The notes beneath the pieces were generated by a model that saw nothing but the letters and a program-made list of their open reading frames with translations, was not told the DNA's origin and ran no database searches. A stretch of DNA of 64,000 nucleotides from Litoreibacter ponti (GTDB lineage: Bacteria > Pseudomonadota > Alphaproteobacteria > Rhodobacterales > Rhodobacteraceae): contig NZ_QBKS01000001.1 of assembly GCF_003054285.1 (NCBI RefSeq), forward strand, positions 248,001-312,000. Reading direction: 5' to 3'. The stretch's first letter is position 1. Every line of letters starts with the position of its first letter. The position numbers were made by a program, and so were the translations under genes. Below, one piece after another: positions 52,322 through 61,804 of the stretch.

Positions 52322-53542
52322 ATGCTGATGCTGGGGCGATTTAAACAGCCCAAATCGGAGACAACCGAGGATACTCGGGGGTTCGACGCATATGAAATGC
52401 GTCTGGGCGATATGATGCGGGGCGAACGCGCCACGCTCGGCAAGTCGCTGCTCGATGTGCAGCGCGAGCTCAAGATCAAAGCCACCTACATTGCCGCCGT
52501 TGAAAACTGCGATCCATCCGTCTTCGAGACGCCGGGCTTCATCGCGGGCTACGTGCGATCCTACGCGCGCTATCTCGGAATGGACCCGGAATGGGCCTAT
52601 GCGCGCTTTTGCGAAGAAAGCGGATTTGCGGGGGTCGAAGGGCTGTCCGGCGGGGCCGCCAAGAAAGAGGCGCCTGTGCGCTCCCGTGTCGTGGGCGAAG
52701 AGGCGATCATGCGCCCCGTCACGCCTTTCGCGCCGGTCTCAGAGAGCATCTTTTCCCGGGTTGAGCCGGGGGCCATCGGCTCCATCGCGGTCTTGTTCGC
52801 GCTGATCGGCGCGCTGGGCTATGGCGGCTATTCGGTGCTGCAGGAAATTCAACGCGTGCAATTCGCACCGGTCGATCAGTCGCCGGGCCTTGTGGCCGAG
52901 GTGTCGACCGCACCGACGGTGCCGACCGCGCCGGACATCGCCGCGCCGACCGAGGTCGCTAGCGGATTTGTAGCGCCAGCGCCCGACGCGCTGGATCGTC
53001 TCTACCGCCCACAGGCGTTGGAAGCGCCCGTTCTGACCGCGCGCGACGGGCCGATCGCGGCGCTTGATCCCAGCAGCATTGGCGCGTTGGTCGAGGACGG
53101 CGATGAGCGCTTCGCGGTGAGCCAGCTGACCGCGCCGGTCGAGCCCGAGTTCGAAGCGCCAACGACCCCGCAGGTGACCGCCCTTGCCCAGCAAGGCGTT
53201 GTGCTGTTTGCGACGCGCCCGGCCTGGGTGCGGGTCGCAAACGCCGATGGCTCTGTCCTGTTTGAAAAGATCCTCGACGCAGGCGAGACCTACACCGTGC
53301 CGCAGACCGACGAGACCCCGATCCTGCGTGCGGGCAATTCCGGGTCGCTGTTTTTCAACGTGAATGGCGAGACATATGGCCCGGCGGGTCCGGGCACATC
53401 CGTGGCCAAGAACGTCGCGCTCGAGATCGAGGCGATCACCGAGAACTACGCGCTGGCCGACACGACCGAGCCGCTTTTGTCCGATACGCTGACCGCGATG
53501 GCCACCACGGCTGTCCCGGCGGGCGACGGAGCGTCAGAATAA
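52322..53542 (+). CDS. RodZ-like HTH membrane protein
   Basis: A 406-residue protein: N-terminal HTH_25 (LGDMMRGERATLGKSLLDVQ, IKATYIAAVENCDPSVFETP), a single span near 155-175 (GSIAVLFALIGALGYGGYSV), a Pro/Ala linker, and a C-terminal DUF4115 beta domain (VLFATRPAWVRVANADGSVL, LRAGNSGSLFFNVNGETYG). RodZ links MreB to the cell-wall machinery. It is followed by ispG, the same pair as in E. coli. Whether it supports rod shape here is not shown. Confidence 0.82.
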   Translation: MLMLGRFKQPKSETTEDTRGFDAYEMRLGDMMRGERATLGKSLLDVQRELKIKATYIAAVENCDPSVFETPGFIAGYVRSYARYLGMDPEWAYARFCEESGFAGVEGLSGGAAKKEAPVRSRVVGEEAIMRPVTPFAPVSESIFSRVEPGAIGSIAVLFALIGALGYGGYSVLQEIQRVQFAPVDQSPGLVAEVSTAPTVPTAPDIAAPTEVASGFVAPAPDALDRLYRPQALEAPVLTARDGPIAALDPSSIGALVEDGDERFAVSQLTAPVEPEFEAPTTPQVTALAQQGVVLFATRPAWVRVANADGSVLFEKILDAGETYTVPQTDETPILRAGNSGSLFFNVNGETYGPAGPGTSVAKNVALEIEAITENYALADTTEPLLSDTLTAMATTAVPAGDGASE

Positions 53543-53622
53543 TCTGACACTTGCGTTGCGAGGCACCGCGCGCGGGTCTATATCTTCCTTAACCCGAACT
53601 GTTAGGCGAGGCGCGCTGCCCC

Positions 53623-54753
53623 ATGTCCCTTCACGCAATCCGTCCATGGCGTCATATCGACCGCCGCGCGTCCCGCCAGATCATGGTGGGAAATGTGCCT
53701 GTTGGCGGCGACGCGCCGATCACGGTGCAGACGATGACCAACACCGACAGCTCGGATGTGGCGGCGACCGTCGCGCAGGTCAATGCCTGCGCTGAGGCAG
53801 GCGCCGATATCGTGCGCATCTCGACGCCTGATGAAAGCTCCACCACCGCGCTGCGCGAGATCGTCAAAGAAGTCACCGTCCCGATCGTGGCGGACATCCA
53901 TTTCCACTACAAACGCGCCATCGAGGCGGCCGAGGCGGGCGCGTCCTGCCTGCGGATCAACCCCGGCAACATCGGCGACGCGAGCCGGGTGCGCGAGGTC
54001 ATCAAGGCCGCCAAGGACCATGGCTGCTCGATCCGTATTGGGATCAACGCGGGCAGCCTTGAGAAGCATCTGCTTGATAAATATGGCGAACCTTGCCCGG
54101 AGGCGATGATCGAAAGCGGGCTCGATCACATCCGCATCCTGGAAGACAACGACTTCCGCGAATACAAGATCAGCTGCAAGGCGTCTGACGTGTTTCTCGC
54201 CGCCGCCGCCTATCAGGGGCTGGCGGACGCGACCGACGCGCCCATCCATCTGGGTATCACCGAGGCGGGCGGGCTGGTTTCAGGCACGATCAAGTCGGCC
54301 ATCGGCCTGGGCAATCTCTTGTGGATGGGGATCGGCGACACGATCCGCGTGTCCCTGTCCGCCGACCCGGTCGAAGAGGTGAAGGTCGGCTACGAAATCC
54401 TGAAATCGCTGGGGCTGCGCCACCGCGGCGTGATCATCATTTCATGCCCCTCCTGCGCGCGCCAGGGCTTCAACGTGATCGAAACGGTGGCCGAGCTGGA
54501 AAAGCGGCTCGAGCACATCAAGACGCCGATGTCGCTGTCGATCATCGGCTGCGTGGTCAACGGGCCCGGCGAGGCGCTGATGACGGATGTGGGCTTCACC
54601 GGCGGCGGCGCGGGCTCAGGCATGGTCTATCTAGCGGGCAAGCAAAGCCACAAGCTGAGCAATGACGAGATGATCGAGCATATCGTCGAGCAGGTGGAGA
54701 AGAAGGCTGCGTCGCTCGAGGCGGAGGCGGCGACGCAGGAGGCAGCCGAGTAG
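53623..54753 (+). CDS. ispG: 4-Hydroxy-3-methylbut-2-enyl-diphosphate synthase
   Basis: A 376-residue [4Fe-4S] enzyme of the MEP isoprenoid pathway. Cluster ligands C275, C278 and C310 lie in IISCPSCARQGFN and IIGCVVNGPGE, with E317 as fourth ligand. The TIM-barrel N-part includes VQTMTNTDSSDVAAT and LRINPGNIG. Full length, following the rodZ-like gene by 80 bases. Confidence 0.97.
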   Translation: MSLHAIRPWRHIDRRASRQIMVGNVPVGGDAPITVQTMTNTDSSDVAATVAQVNACAEAGADIVRISTPDESSTTALREIVKEVTVPIVADIHFHYKRAIEAAEAGASCLRINPGNIGDASRVREVIKAAKDHGCSIRIGINAGSLEKHLLDKYGEPCPEAMIESGLDHIRILEDNDFREYKISCKASDVFLAAAAYQGLADATDAPIHLGITEAGGLVSGTIKSAIGLGNLLWMGIGDTIRVSLSADPVEEVKVGYEILKSLGLRHRGVIIISCPSCARQGFNVIETVAELEKRLEHIKTPMSLSIIGCVVNGPGEALMTDVGFTGGGAGSGMVYLAGKQSHKLSNDEMIEHIVEQVEKKAASLEAEAATQEAAE

Positions 54754-55227
54754 ATGCTGAAATACATCCTCCTCGTCTTGATGATGGTCGCGCTGGCCGG
54801 CGCGGCGATGGTGCGTGTCCGCCCGGTGGATGCCGCGAAATACCATGTGCAGGACCTTAGGCCCGAGTTGGTCTCAGGGCGCGACGGGCAGTTCTCGGTC
54901 GGGCAGGGCGGAGACATTCCGGCGGTCAAAAGCGACATGGAGCTGACCCAGCTCGGCGCGGCACTGGCGGAGCGGATCGAGAGCACACCGCGGACCCAAC
55001 TGCTTGCGGGCAGCCTGAGCGAGGGACCCGACGACACCCGCCGCATCGCGACTTTCGTGACCCGCAGCCAGGTCTTTGGATTTCCCGACGTGACCGTGGT
55101 CCAGCTTGACCGGGGAGAGGGCGGCGGGACAGAGATTTCGATGAAGGGCCGTCAGGTCTACGGCGTGAAGGATTTCGGCGTCAACGAGGCGCGCCTGCGG
55201 GAGTGGCTTTCGCCTTTTGGGAATTAA
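54754..55227 (+). CDS. DUF1499-family protein
   Basis: A 157-residue protein with an N-terminal hydrophobic segment (MLKYILLVLMMVALAGAAMV), starting directly after the ispG stop. Its body shows DUF1499 character: HVQDLRPELV, LLAGSLSEGPDDTRRIATFV TRSQVFGFPDV, ending GVNEARLREWLSPFG. Probably membrane-anchored and periplasmic. Function unknown; cotranscribed with ispG. Confidence 0.75.
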   Translation: MLKYILLVLMMVALAGAAMVRVRPVDAAKYHVQDLRPELVSGRDGQFSVGQGGDIPAVKSDMELTQLGAALAERIESTPRTQLLAGSLSEGPDDTRRIATFVTRSQVFGFPDVTVVQLDRGEGGGTEISMKGRQVYGVKDFGVNEARLREWLSPFGN

Positions 55228-55528
55228 GGCAGGCTTTTTGGTCGCCGGGCCTGTCGGCCCGTCGATCCGCTGGGGAGGCGTTGCCTCCCCAGACCCCTCC
55301 GCCGTATTTTTGGAACAAAGAAAGGGGCTGCTCGTACTTGGTTTGGCGTTGTCTCAGTGTGAGATCACCGGGGTTTACCTCCCCGGGGCTTTGATGCGCA
55401 TCAGGCGGTGATGCCACCTGATCTTCACTGGTTTGGATGCCCCGGTTGCCAGACCGGAGCGCTTGGGTACCCGGGGCCGGGTTCTATGCGAGAGGCGTTA
55501 AGGTTTGGTTGGACGTGCGCGCGGTGGG
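55228..55528. repeat. Intergenic region with hairpins and recurrent element, copy B
   Basis: This 301-base gap between convergent genes holds no supported gene. CTGGGGAGGC / GCCTCCCCAG (55270-55292) is a perfect 10-bp stem with a 3-base loop, followed by the repeat element at 55294-55325 (CCCCTCCGCCGTATTTTTGG then AACAAAGAAAGG). A second short stem, CCGGGG/CCCCGG, lies near 55370-55397. The first hairpin plus T-run may end the ispG-DUF1499 transcript. Confidence 0.55.
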
Positions 55529-55762
55529 CTAGCCCAACACGCAACTCTGACCGGTTTCGCGCCAGAACGGCACGTTCAATGCCATCTCACATTTGGCCAT
55601 GTAGACGCGCCCGCCCACGGACATGCAGCGTTGCTCCCCCAGCTCGACCCGGGCGCCGGATTTATCGGTGCAAAAGCAATCAACCGTCTTGCCGGAGGGG
55701 GAGGTGACGTCAGCCGCCAATGGCGCGGCGCAAAAAGCAAATACGAGCGCAAGTTTTTTCAT
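55529..55762 (-). CDS. Small secreted Cys-rich protein
   Basis: A 77-residue protein with signal peptide (MKKLALVFAFCAAPLAA). The mature 60 residues contain four Cys (DCFCTDK, EQRCMSVGG, AKCEMALN) plus one near the end (SCVLG). The lengthy upstream frame is antisense to prfA and not coding. It is divergent from prfA with about 55 bases between starts. Function unknown. Confidence 0.7.
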   Translation of the reverse strand: MKKLALVFAFCAAPLAADVTSPSGKTVDCFCTDKSGARVELGEQRCMSVGGRVYMAKCEMALNVPFWRETGQSCVLG

Positions 55763-55816
55763 GTCTGAAAAAGTACCATACTTGACCCCAACTCGCCAAG
55801 GATACAGTAGTGCGTC

Positions 55817-56869
55817 ATGGTGCCCCTCGACAGACTTCAGCAAATCACCGAACGGTTTGAGTATCTTGAGGCGCGCCTTGCCTCGGGCGACACGGATGAT
55901 ATCGCAGGCGTCAGTCGGGAATATTCCGACCTGAAACCGGTGGCCGATCAGGTGGCCGCCTACCGCCAGCTTCTGTCCGATATCGACGAGGCTGAGGCGA
56001 TGCTGGCCGACCCGGAGATGCGCGAGCTGGCGGAGGAAGAGTTGCCGGGCCTGAAAGCGGCGCTTCCCGACGCCGAGGCCCAGATCAAACTGGCGCTGCT
56101 GCCCAAGGACGAGGCCGACAGCAAGCCTGCCATGATCGAGATCCGGCCTGGCACGGGCGGCGATGAGGCGGCGCTGTTTGCGGGCGATCTGTTGAACATG
56201 TACCGGCGGTATTGCGAGGCGCGCGGCTGGAAATTCGACATCATCGAGATGCAGGAAAGCGAGCTGGGCGGCATCAAGGAGGTGACGGCCCATGTGCAGG
56301 GCGCAGGGGTCTTTGCGAGGCTGAAATACGAAAGCGGCGTGCACCGGGTGCAGCGCGTGCCGGTGACCGAGAGCGGCGGGCGCATCCATACCTCTGCCGC
56401 GACGGTGGCGGTGCTGCCGGAGGCGGAAGAAGTCGATATCGACATCCCAGCCACGGACATCCGCATCGACACGATGCGCGCCTCGGGCGCGGGCGGGCAG
56501 CATGTCAACACCACTGACAGTGCTGTGCGGATCACCCATATCCCGACGGGGATTATCGTTGTGAGCTCTGAGAAATCCCAGCACCGAAACCGCGAGATCG
56601 CCATGCAGGTGCTGCGCGCGCGGCTGTATGATCTGGAGCGCCAGAAGATCGATGAAGAGCGCTCGGCGGACCGCAAGGCGCAGGTGGGCTCTGGCGATCG
56701 GTCCGAGCGTATCCGGACCTACAACTTTCCGCAGGGGCGCATGTCGGACCACCGGATCAATCTGACGCTCTACAAGCTCGATCAGGTGATGCAGGGTGAT
56801 CTGGACGAGATCATCGACGCGCTCGCGGCCGATGCGCAGGCGCAGCTGCTGGCCGCCGAAGGGCTATGA
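55817..56869 (+). CDS. prfA: Peptide chain release factor RF1
   Basis: A 350-residue class I release factor. The peptidyl-hydrolysis GGQ is at 226-228 (GAGGQHVNTTDSAVR) and the stop-codon-reading PxT is PVT at 182-184 (QRVPVTESGGRIHTSA), marking RF1 (UAA/UAG). Ends in an ATGA overlap with prmC, whose product methylates the GGQ glutamine. Confidence 0.97.
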   Translation: MVPLDRLQQITERFEYLEARLASGDTDDIAGVSREYSDLKPVADQVAAYRQLLSDIDEAEAMLADPEMRELAEEELPGLKAALPDAEAQIKLALLPKDEADSKPAMIEIRPGTGGDEAALFAGDLLNMYRRYCEARGWKFDIIEMQESELGGIKEVTAHVQGAGVFARLKYESGVHRVQRVPVTESGGRIHTSAATVAVLPEAEEVDIDIPATDIRIDTMRASGAGGQHVNTTDSAVRITHIPTGIIVVSSEKSQHRNREIAMQVLRARLYDLERQKIDEERSADRKAQVGSGDRSERIRTYNFPQGRMSDHRINLTLYKLDQVMQGDLDEIIDALAADAQAQLLAAEGL

Positions 56870-57648
56870 GCGACCCGCTGTCGAGCGCCATCGTGCGGCT
56901 GCATGAAGCGGGTATTCCGGACCCGTCGAACGAGGCGCGGCGGTTGCAGGCTTTGGCGGACGAGATCGGGGCGGATCTGCTGGAGCTGGCCGCGCGGCGG
57001 GCCACTCACGAGCCATTTTCGCATATCGCCGGGCGCCGCGCCTTCTGGAAGCATGAGTTCATCGTCACGCCGGACGTGCTAGACCCGCGCCCCGATACCG
57101 AGACGCTGGTGGAGGCGGCGCTGAGCCTGCCGTTTGACACGGTGCTTGATCTGGCGACGGGGACGGGCTGTATTTTGCTGTCGCTTCTGGCCGAGCGTGG
57201 ATCGATCACGGGGGTGGGCAGCGACGTCTCGGTCGCGGCACTGGAGGTGGCTGGGCGCAATGCGGCCAAGCTGGGCGTGGGGGACCGCGTGGGCTTCATC
57301 GAGAGCGATTGGTTTGCCGCGATCGAAGGCCGGTTCGATCTGATCACCGCCAATCCGCCCTATATCTCTGAGGCCGCCTATGGCGAGTTGCACCCGACCG
57401 TGCAGCGGTTCGAGCCTCGCATCGCGCTGACCCCGGGGGGCGACGGGCTGGAGCCCTACCGCAACATCGCGCGGGCGGCGGGCGCGTATCTGGCGAAGGA
57501 TGGCTACCTGCTGCTGGAGATTGGATTCGATCAGCGTGAGGCGGTGCAAAACCTGCTGCGCGCCGGTGGCTGGCGCGAGATTGCATGCATCCCGGACCTT
57601 GATGGGCGCGACCGGGTGATCCGGGCAAAAGCGCCAGAATCCGCCTGA
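56866..57648 (+). CDS. prmC: Release-factor glutamine methyltransferase PrmC
   Basis: A 260-residue SAM methyltransferase with VLDLATGTGCILLSLLAE, the active-site NPPY at 163-166 (DLITANPPYISEAAYGEL), and RIALTPGGDGLEPYR. It modifies the Gln of the GGQ motif in RF1 and RF2. The overlap with prfA keeps enzyme and substrate coexpressed. Confidence 0.96.
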   Translation: MSDPLSSAIVRLHEAGIPDPSNEARRLQALADEIGADLLELAARRATHEPFSHIAGRRAFWKHEFIVTPDVLDPRPDTETLVEAALSLPFDTVLDLATGTGCILLSLLAERGSITGVGSDVSVAALEVAGRNAAKLGVGDRVGFIESDWFAAIEGRFDLITANPPYISEAAYGELHPTVQRFEPRIALTPGGDGLEPYRNIARAAGAYLAKDGYLLLEIGFDQREAVQNLLRAGGWREIACIPDLDGRDRVIRAKAPESA

Positions 57649-57851
57649 AAGACACATCAAGTGCCAGAATCAGCTTGCAAATCATGCCTGCGGCTGGTTT
57701 TGTCGCACCAGTAGGGCGCAGGCGTGACAGCGCCCCCTACGCTTAAGCCAAAAATAAGGTCTCGATCCTAGTCATTGGGACGCCGCGAGCCAAGAAGCGG
57801 TCAGGATCGAAAACGAAAGACCAAAGCTCTAACGGCTGGAACCAAAATCAC

Positions 57852-58481
57852 ATGAGATCTTCGAAGTCCCGCTCGCGCGGCAAGAATCGCAACAACAACA
57901 ACCGCCCCCAGGGCAATATCGTGAACCGCGTGTTTGACAGCTCCGGTCCCGAGGGCAAGGTGCGCGGCACCCCGCAGCAGATCATCGAGAAATACCAGCA
58001 GCTGCACCGCGATGCGCAGCTGTCCAATGACCGTGTGGCGGCCGAGAATTTCCAGCAGCACGCCGAGCATTATGCCCGCATGCTGGGCGAGGCGCTGAAA
58101 GAGCAGGAAGCCCGCCGCGAGGCCCACGAGGCCCAGCAGCAGGCGCAGCGCAACAAGCAGCAGCAGAACAACGACCAGAATCAGGGCGGCAATCAGGGCG
58201 GGCGCAATCGCAATCGCGGCCAGGACAGCTCCGAAGGGGGCGAGCAGCCTGATGTGAACGTGGACGACATGTCCCCTGCGGCGCTTGCCGCGGCTTCCGG
58301 GTCGCGGGCCAAGAAGAGCGGCGATGCGGACGTGATTGACCTGTCTGAGGAAAGCTCCGACGAGAGCGGCCTTGTGGAGACCGCCGAGACCAAGCCGAAG
58401 CGCAAGCCGCGCACGCGCAAACCCAAGGCGGACCAGGTGGCAGACGCCGACGAGACGCCAGAGACCCCGGCGGCGGAATAG
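57852..58481 (+). CDS. DUF4167-family protein
   Basis: A 209-residue protein. The N-terminal 80 residues are the conserved DUF4167 block: RGKNRNNNNRPQGNIVNRVF DSSGPEGKVRGTP and IIEKYQQLHRDAQLSNDRVA AENFQQHAEHYARML. The rest is low complexity, Gln/Asn-rich then acidic, ending in Lys/Arg-rich RKPRTRKPKAD. Its basic and disordered nature suggests RNA or ribosome contact, but no function is established. The 203-base gap before it has a G/C-rich stem at 57711-57740 and no gene. Confidence 0.85.
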   Translation: MRSSKSRSRGKNRNNNNRPQGNIVNRVFDSSGPEGKVRGTPQQIIEKYQQLHRDAQLSNDRVAAENFQQHAEHYARMLGEALKEQEARREAHEAQQQAQRNKQQQNNDQNQGGNQGGRNRNRGQDSSEGGEQPDVNVDDMSPAALAAASGSRAKKSGDADVIDLSEESSDESGLVETAETKPKRKPRTRKPKADQVADADETPETPAAE

Positions 58482-58566
58482 CTGCTGGGCTGATCCAAAT
58501 GTGCGCCTGCGGCGCGCGCGATTGATCTATGCTCTCGGGGCGTTTCACGCCCCGCCGCATGGGCAT

Positions 58567-58599
58567 CCCCCGGAGAGTATTTCTGACCAAATGGAAATG
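58567..58599. repeat. Recurrent intergenic element, copy C
   Basis: CCCCCGGAGAGTATTTCTGA followed by CCAAATGGAAATG resembles the copies at 8827-8862 and 55294-55325. It lies between the convergent DUF4167 and rsmA genes, just after the rsmA stop on the minus strand. Confidence 0.4.
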
Positions 58600-58602
58600 C
58601 GG

Positions 58603-59445
58603 TCAGGTTTTGGCGACCTCGCGGGCCAGCGCGCAAAAGGCCTCGAGCGAGACCTGTTCGGCCCGCTCGGTCGGGGGGATGCCAGCGGCCTTGAGACGAT
58701 CTTCCATATCCGGTCCCAGCGGCTTTAAGGCGGCGCGCAGCATTTTGCGGCGCTGGTTGAAGGCGGCTGCGACGACGCGGTTCAGGACGTGCGCGTCCGC
58801 GTCAAACCGCGGGGCGGGCAGGGCTGTCAGGTGGACCACCGCAGAATGGACCTTGGGCGCGGGCACGAAAGCCTCTGGCGGCAGTTCCATGACGATGCGC
58901 GCATCGGCGCGCCATTGCGCCAGCAGCGCAAGACGCCCGTATTTCTTGGTCCCCGGTGCGGCCACGATCCGGTCGGCCACCTCGCGTTGGAACATCAACG
59001 TCAGGCTTTGCCAGAAGGGCGGCCAGTCTTTCGGCGTGAGCCAGCGCACCAGAAGCTCGGTGCCGACATTGTAGGGCAGGTTGGCGGCCACGCGAATGGG
59101 CGGGGTGAGGTGCTGAAGCGCGTCGACCTCCAGCGCGTCGCCTTCAATTACCTGCAGGCGGCCGGGATATACTTGCGCGATCTGTTCAAGGGCCGGCAGG
59201 CAGCGCGGGTCTTTTTCGACCGCCAGCACGCGCCTTGCGCCTTCGGCCAGCAACCCGCGGGTCAGGCCGCCCGGGCCGGGGCCGACCTCCAGCACGTCGC
59301 ATTCCGCCAAATCACCCGCCTGCCGCGCGATCTTGGCGGTCAGATTCAGATCCAGCAGAAAATTTTGGCCCAGTGATTTCTTGGCCGACAATTGATACGT
59401 GCGGATGACCTCTGACAGGGGCGGCAGGCCGTCGATCTGCGCCAT
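58603..59445 (-). CDS. rsmA: 16S rRNA dimethyladenosine transferase RsmA (KsgA)
   Basis: A 280-residue enzyme that dimethylates two adenines near the 3' end of 16S rRNA. It has KKSLGQNFLLDLNLT, the SAM loop VLEVGPGPGGLTRGL, IEGDALEVD, the catalytic VAANLPYNVGTEL and MFQREVADRI. The start is one base past the pdxA stop (TGATATG). The gene order pdxA-rsmA follows E. coli. Confidence 0.97.
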   Translation of the reverse strand: MAQIDGLPPLSEVIRTYQLSAKKSLGQNFLLDLNLTAKIARQAGDLAECDVLEVGPGPGGLTRGLLAEGARRVLAVEKDPRCLPALEQIAQVYPGRLQVIEGDALEVDALQHLTPPIRVAANLPYNVGTELLVRWLTPKDWPPFWQSLTLMFQREVADRIVAAPGTKKYGRLALLAQWRADARIVMELPPEAFVPAPKVHSAVVHLTALPAPRFDADAHVLNRVVAAAFNQRRKMLRAALKPLGPDMEDRLKAAGIPPTERAEQVSLEAFCALAREVAKT

Positions 59446-59446
59446 A

Positions 59447-60409
59447 TCAGCGGGTGCCCCGCTGGCCCGCCATCTGCCACGCCATGCGCAGGGCGGCGAT
59501 GGTGGAGGTCGGATCCGCCACCCCCTTGCCCGCGATATCGAATGCGGTGCCGTGGTCGGGAGAGGTGCGGATGAAAGGCAGGCCGAGCGTGACGTTCACC
59601 CCCCCTACGAAGTCGATCGTCTTGATCGGGATCAGCGCCTGGTCGTGATACATGCACACGGCGCAATCGTAGCCCGCGCGGGCGGCGGCGTGAAACATAG
59701 TGTCCGCAGAGCCGGGGCCGGTGATGCGCATGCCCTCGGCCGCCAGCCGCTCGAGCACGGGGATGATCATTGTCTGCTCCTGCGTGCCCATCGTGCCGCC
59801 TTCGCCCGCATGGGGATTGAGCCCCGCGACGGCGATGCGCGGCTCCGGGATGCCGAAATCGCGGATCAGGGCGGCATGGGTGATCGTGATCGTCTCGACC
59901 AGCAGGGGCTCAGTCAACTCTGCGGGCACGGCGTCGATGCCGATATGGATTGTCACCGGCACGACCCGCAGCTCGGGGCAGGCCAGCATCATGACCACCC
60001 GCTCAACACCCGCCAGAGCGGCGAGGTATTCGGTGTGGCCGGGATAGGCGAAATCCGCCCCGTCCTTGAGGGCCTTCTTGTGGATCGGCAAGGTGCAGAG
60101 CGCGGCAGCCGCGCCGCGCGTCACCAGCTCGACCCCGCGTGCGATCACGTCGATCACGCCCTGCGCATTGCGCGGGTCCGGGGTGCCGGGACGGGCGTCG
60201 CCGTCGAACGGATGGTGGAGCAGGGGCAGGGCGTTCTCCTGCCCGAAGACGGCGGTCGGATCGGTGATTTCGGTGACCGTGCCCTGCACATGGGCGCGGT
60301 CAGCCATCAGCACCATCGGTACCTCGCCGCGCAGGGCGTCGAACGCCTTATGCGCGATCTCCAGGCCAACCCCCGCAGGCTCACCGCAGCTGAGCACCAC
60401 GGGGCGCAT
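59447..60409 (-). CDS. pdxA: 4-Hydroxythreonine-4-phosphate dehydrogenase
   Basis: A 320-residue enzyme of pyridoxal phosphate synthesis. Substrate and metal features are SCGEPAGVGLEIAHKAF, PIHKKALKDGADFAYPGHTE, AGLNPHAGEGGTMG, MYHDQALIPIKTIDF and RTSPDHGTAFDIAGKG. ATG 60409 is chosen because GGAG is eight bases away; GTG 60415 would overlap the surA stop. Confidence 0.95.
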   Translation of the reverse strand: MRPVVLSCGEPAGVGLEIAHKAFDALRGEVPMVLMADRAHVQGTVTEITDPTAVFGQENALPLLHHPFDGDARPGTPDPRNAQGVIDVIARGVELVTRGAAAALCTLPIHKKALKDGADFAYPGHTEYLAALAGVERVVMMLACPELRVVPVTIHIGIDAVPAELTEPLLVETITITHAALIRDFGIPEPRIAVAGLNPHAGEGGTMGTQEQTMIIPVLERLAAEGMRITGPGSADTMFHAAARAGYDCAVCMYHDQALIPIKTIDFVGGVNVTLGLPFIRTSPDHGTAFDIAGKGVADPTSTIAALRMAWQMAGQRGTR

Positions 60410-60411
60410 GG

Positions 60412-61746
60412 TCACTTCTCCACGATGTTGGCGTCGGCGCGCAGCTCTTCGAGGAAGCTGTCGGCAAAGGAGGTGAGGCGCTGGTTGAACAGCTGCTCGC
60501 GCACCTGCGCGCGGCGGTCGATCTGCACCGGTGCTGCGATCTCTTCGCCGTCAACGCCCTCACCGTCGCCATCAGCGGCAGGTGCCGGGGCGTCTGCCAG
60601 CTCTGGCTGGGCCAGGGTGCGACCGCAGAGCATCAGGTAGACAAGGAAAGCGCCATCCTGACGGGTGAGCCCGGTGGACACCTCGTTGGTGTCGAGCTTG
60701 GCGAGCTCAAGGGCGATGTCGCCCGGCACATCGGCTGCGGGCAGAACCACGCGGTCGAAATACTCGGGCGGCAGCTTCTTTGCGGGGGCGTAGAGGTCGT
60801 CGCACGTGTCATAGCGCCCCTCAAAGGCGCGCGCCTCCGCGAGGGTGGCCTCGGTGCGCCCGCCCGGGAACAGGATCGTGACGTATTCCAGCGCTTGGGA
60901 TTCGGGGGTGTCGGCCTCGGTTTCCTCAAGGCCGCGCAGCTGGAAGATGCCCACTGCATTGCCGAGGCTGATCGGCTCGGTCGTCTCGCCGGGGGCGAGC
61001 GTCAGAACCGCGCCGCGCAGCTGCGGGGGCAGGTTGCCGATCGGAAGCCAGTCGAGCCTGCCGCCGCGTCCGCGAGTCGGGGCGGCGGAGTAGCGCCGGG
61101 CGGCGGCGCTGAACGCGGCCTCGGTGTTGATGCTGTCGGCGAGCCGTGCGGCAAGGGCCTGATTGCGCTCTGCCACGGGTGGGGCCAGCGGTAGCACGAT
61201 CTCTGCCAGCAGGACCCGCGCGCCGCCACGCCCCCCCTGCAGGGCAAGGGCGCGCTCGATCTCGGCATCGCTGGGCTGGCTGCGGGGGCCGAAGCGGCTT
61301 TGCACCAGGGTGCGCCACGCAAGGCCCGCGGCCACGAAATCGCGGAATGTCTGGGCGGCGACGCCGAAGCGTTCGATCTCGGCAATGAACTGGTCGGCGG
61401 TCAGGTTCGCGCGGCCGGCAAATTCGTTCATGCCGTCGAGGATCTGTTCGTCGGTCAGCGTGATGCCCGCGCGCCGGGTCGCGGTCAGGCGCAGGCGGTC
61501 ATCGATGAGGCCCTGGCGCGCCTCCTCTGCGGGGTCGCCCGGGGTGCGCAGCAGCTGCAAGAGCAGCTGACGCTGCTGCAGCTCGTAATTGGTGACGACC
61601 AGATCGTTGACCACGAAGGCGGTCTTGAACAGCTCGGTCGAGGCGAATTGCGATTGCTGCGCGGAAGAGGGCGCGGCGGGGATCATCAGCATAACGGCGG
61701 CCATCGCGGCGCCGATCATTCGGGTCAGGAGCGCATTTTTCGGCAT
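60412..61746 (-). CDS. surA: SurA-like periplasmic chaperone/peptidyl-prolyl isomerase
   Basis: A 444-residue protein from ATG 61746 (MPKNALLTRMIGAAMAAVML), signal cleavage near PSSAQQ. The SurA N-domain has FVVNDLVVTNYELQQRQ and LIDDRLRLTATRRAGITLTD. A parvulin-like region follows (RRYSAAPTRGRGGRLDWLPI GNLPP and LTLAPGETTEPI), and the C-terminal segment VREQLFNQRLTSFADSFLEE L is conserved. It escorts outer-membrane proteins to the BAM complex; bamB is also in this window. Confidence 0.9.
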   Translation of the reverse strand: MPKNALLTRMIGAAMAAVMLMIPAAPSSAQQSQFASTELFKTAFVVNDLVVTNYELQQRQLLLQLLRTPGDPAEEARQGLIDDRLRLTATRRAGITLTDEQILDGMNEFAGRANLTADQFIAEIERFGVAAQTFRDFVAAGLAWRTLVQSRFGPRSQPSDAEIERALALQGGRGGARVLLAEIVLPLAPPVAERNQALAARLADSINTEAAFSAAARRYSAAPTRGRGGRLDWLPIGNLPPQLRGAVLTLAPGETTEPISLGNAVGIFQLRGLEETEADTPESQALEYVTILFPGGRTEATLAEARAFEGRYDTCDDLYAPAKKLPPEYFDRVVLPAADVPGDIALELAKLDTNEVSTGLTRQDGAFLVYLMLCGRTLAQPELADAPAPAADGDGEGVDGEEIAAPVQIDRRAQVREQLFNQRLTSFADSFLEELRADANIVEK

Positions 61747-61804
61747 GGGTCTCGTCTGCTCTGCTCTTCTTCTTGTCACTTGCACTTTTATATCCATCGC
61801 CCGT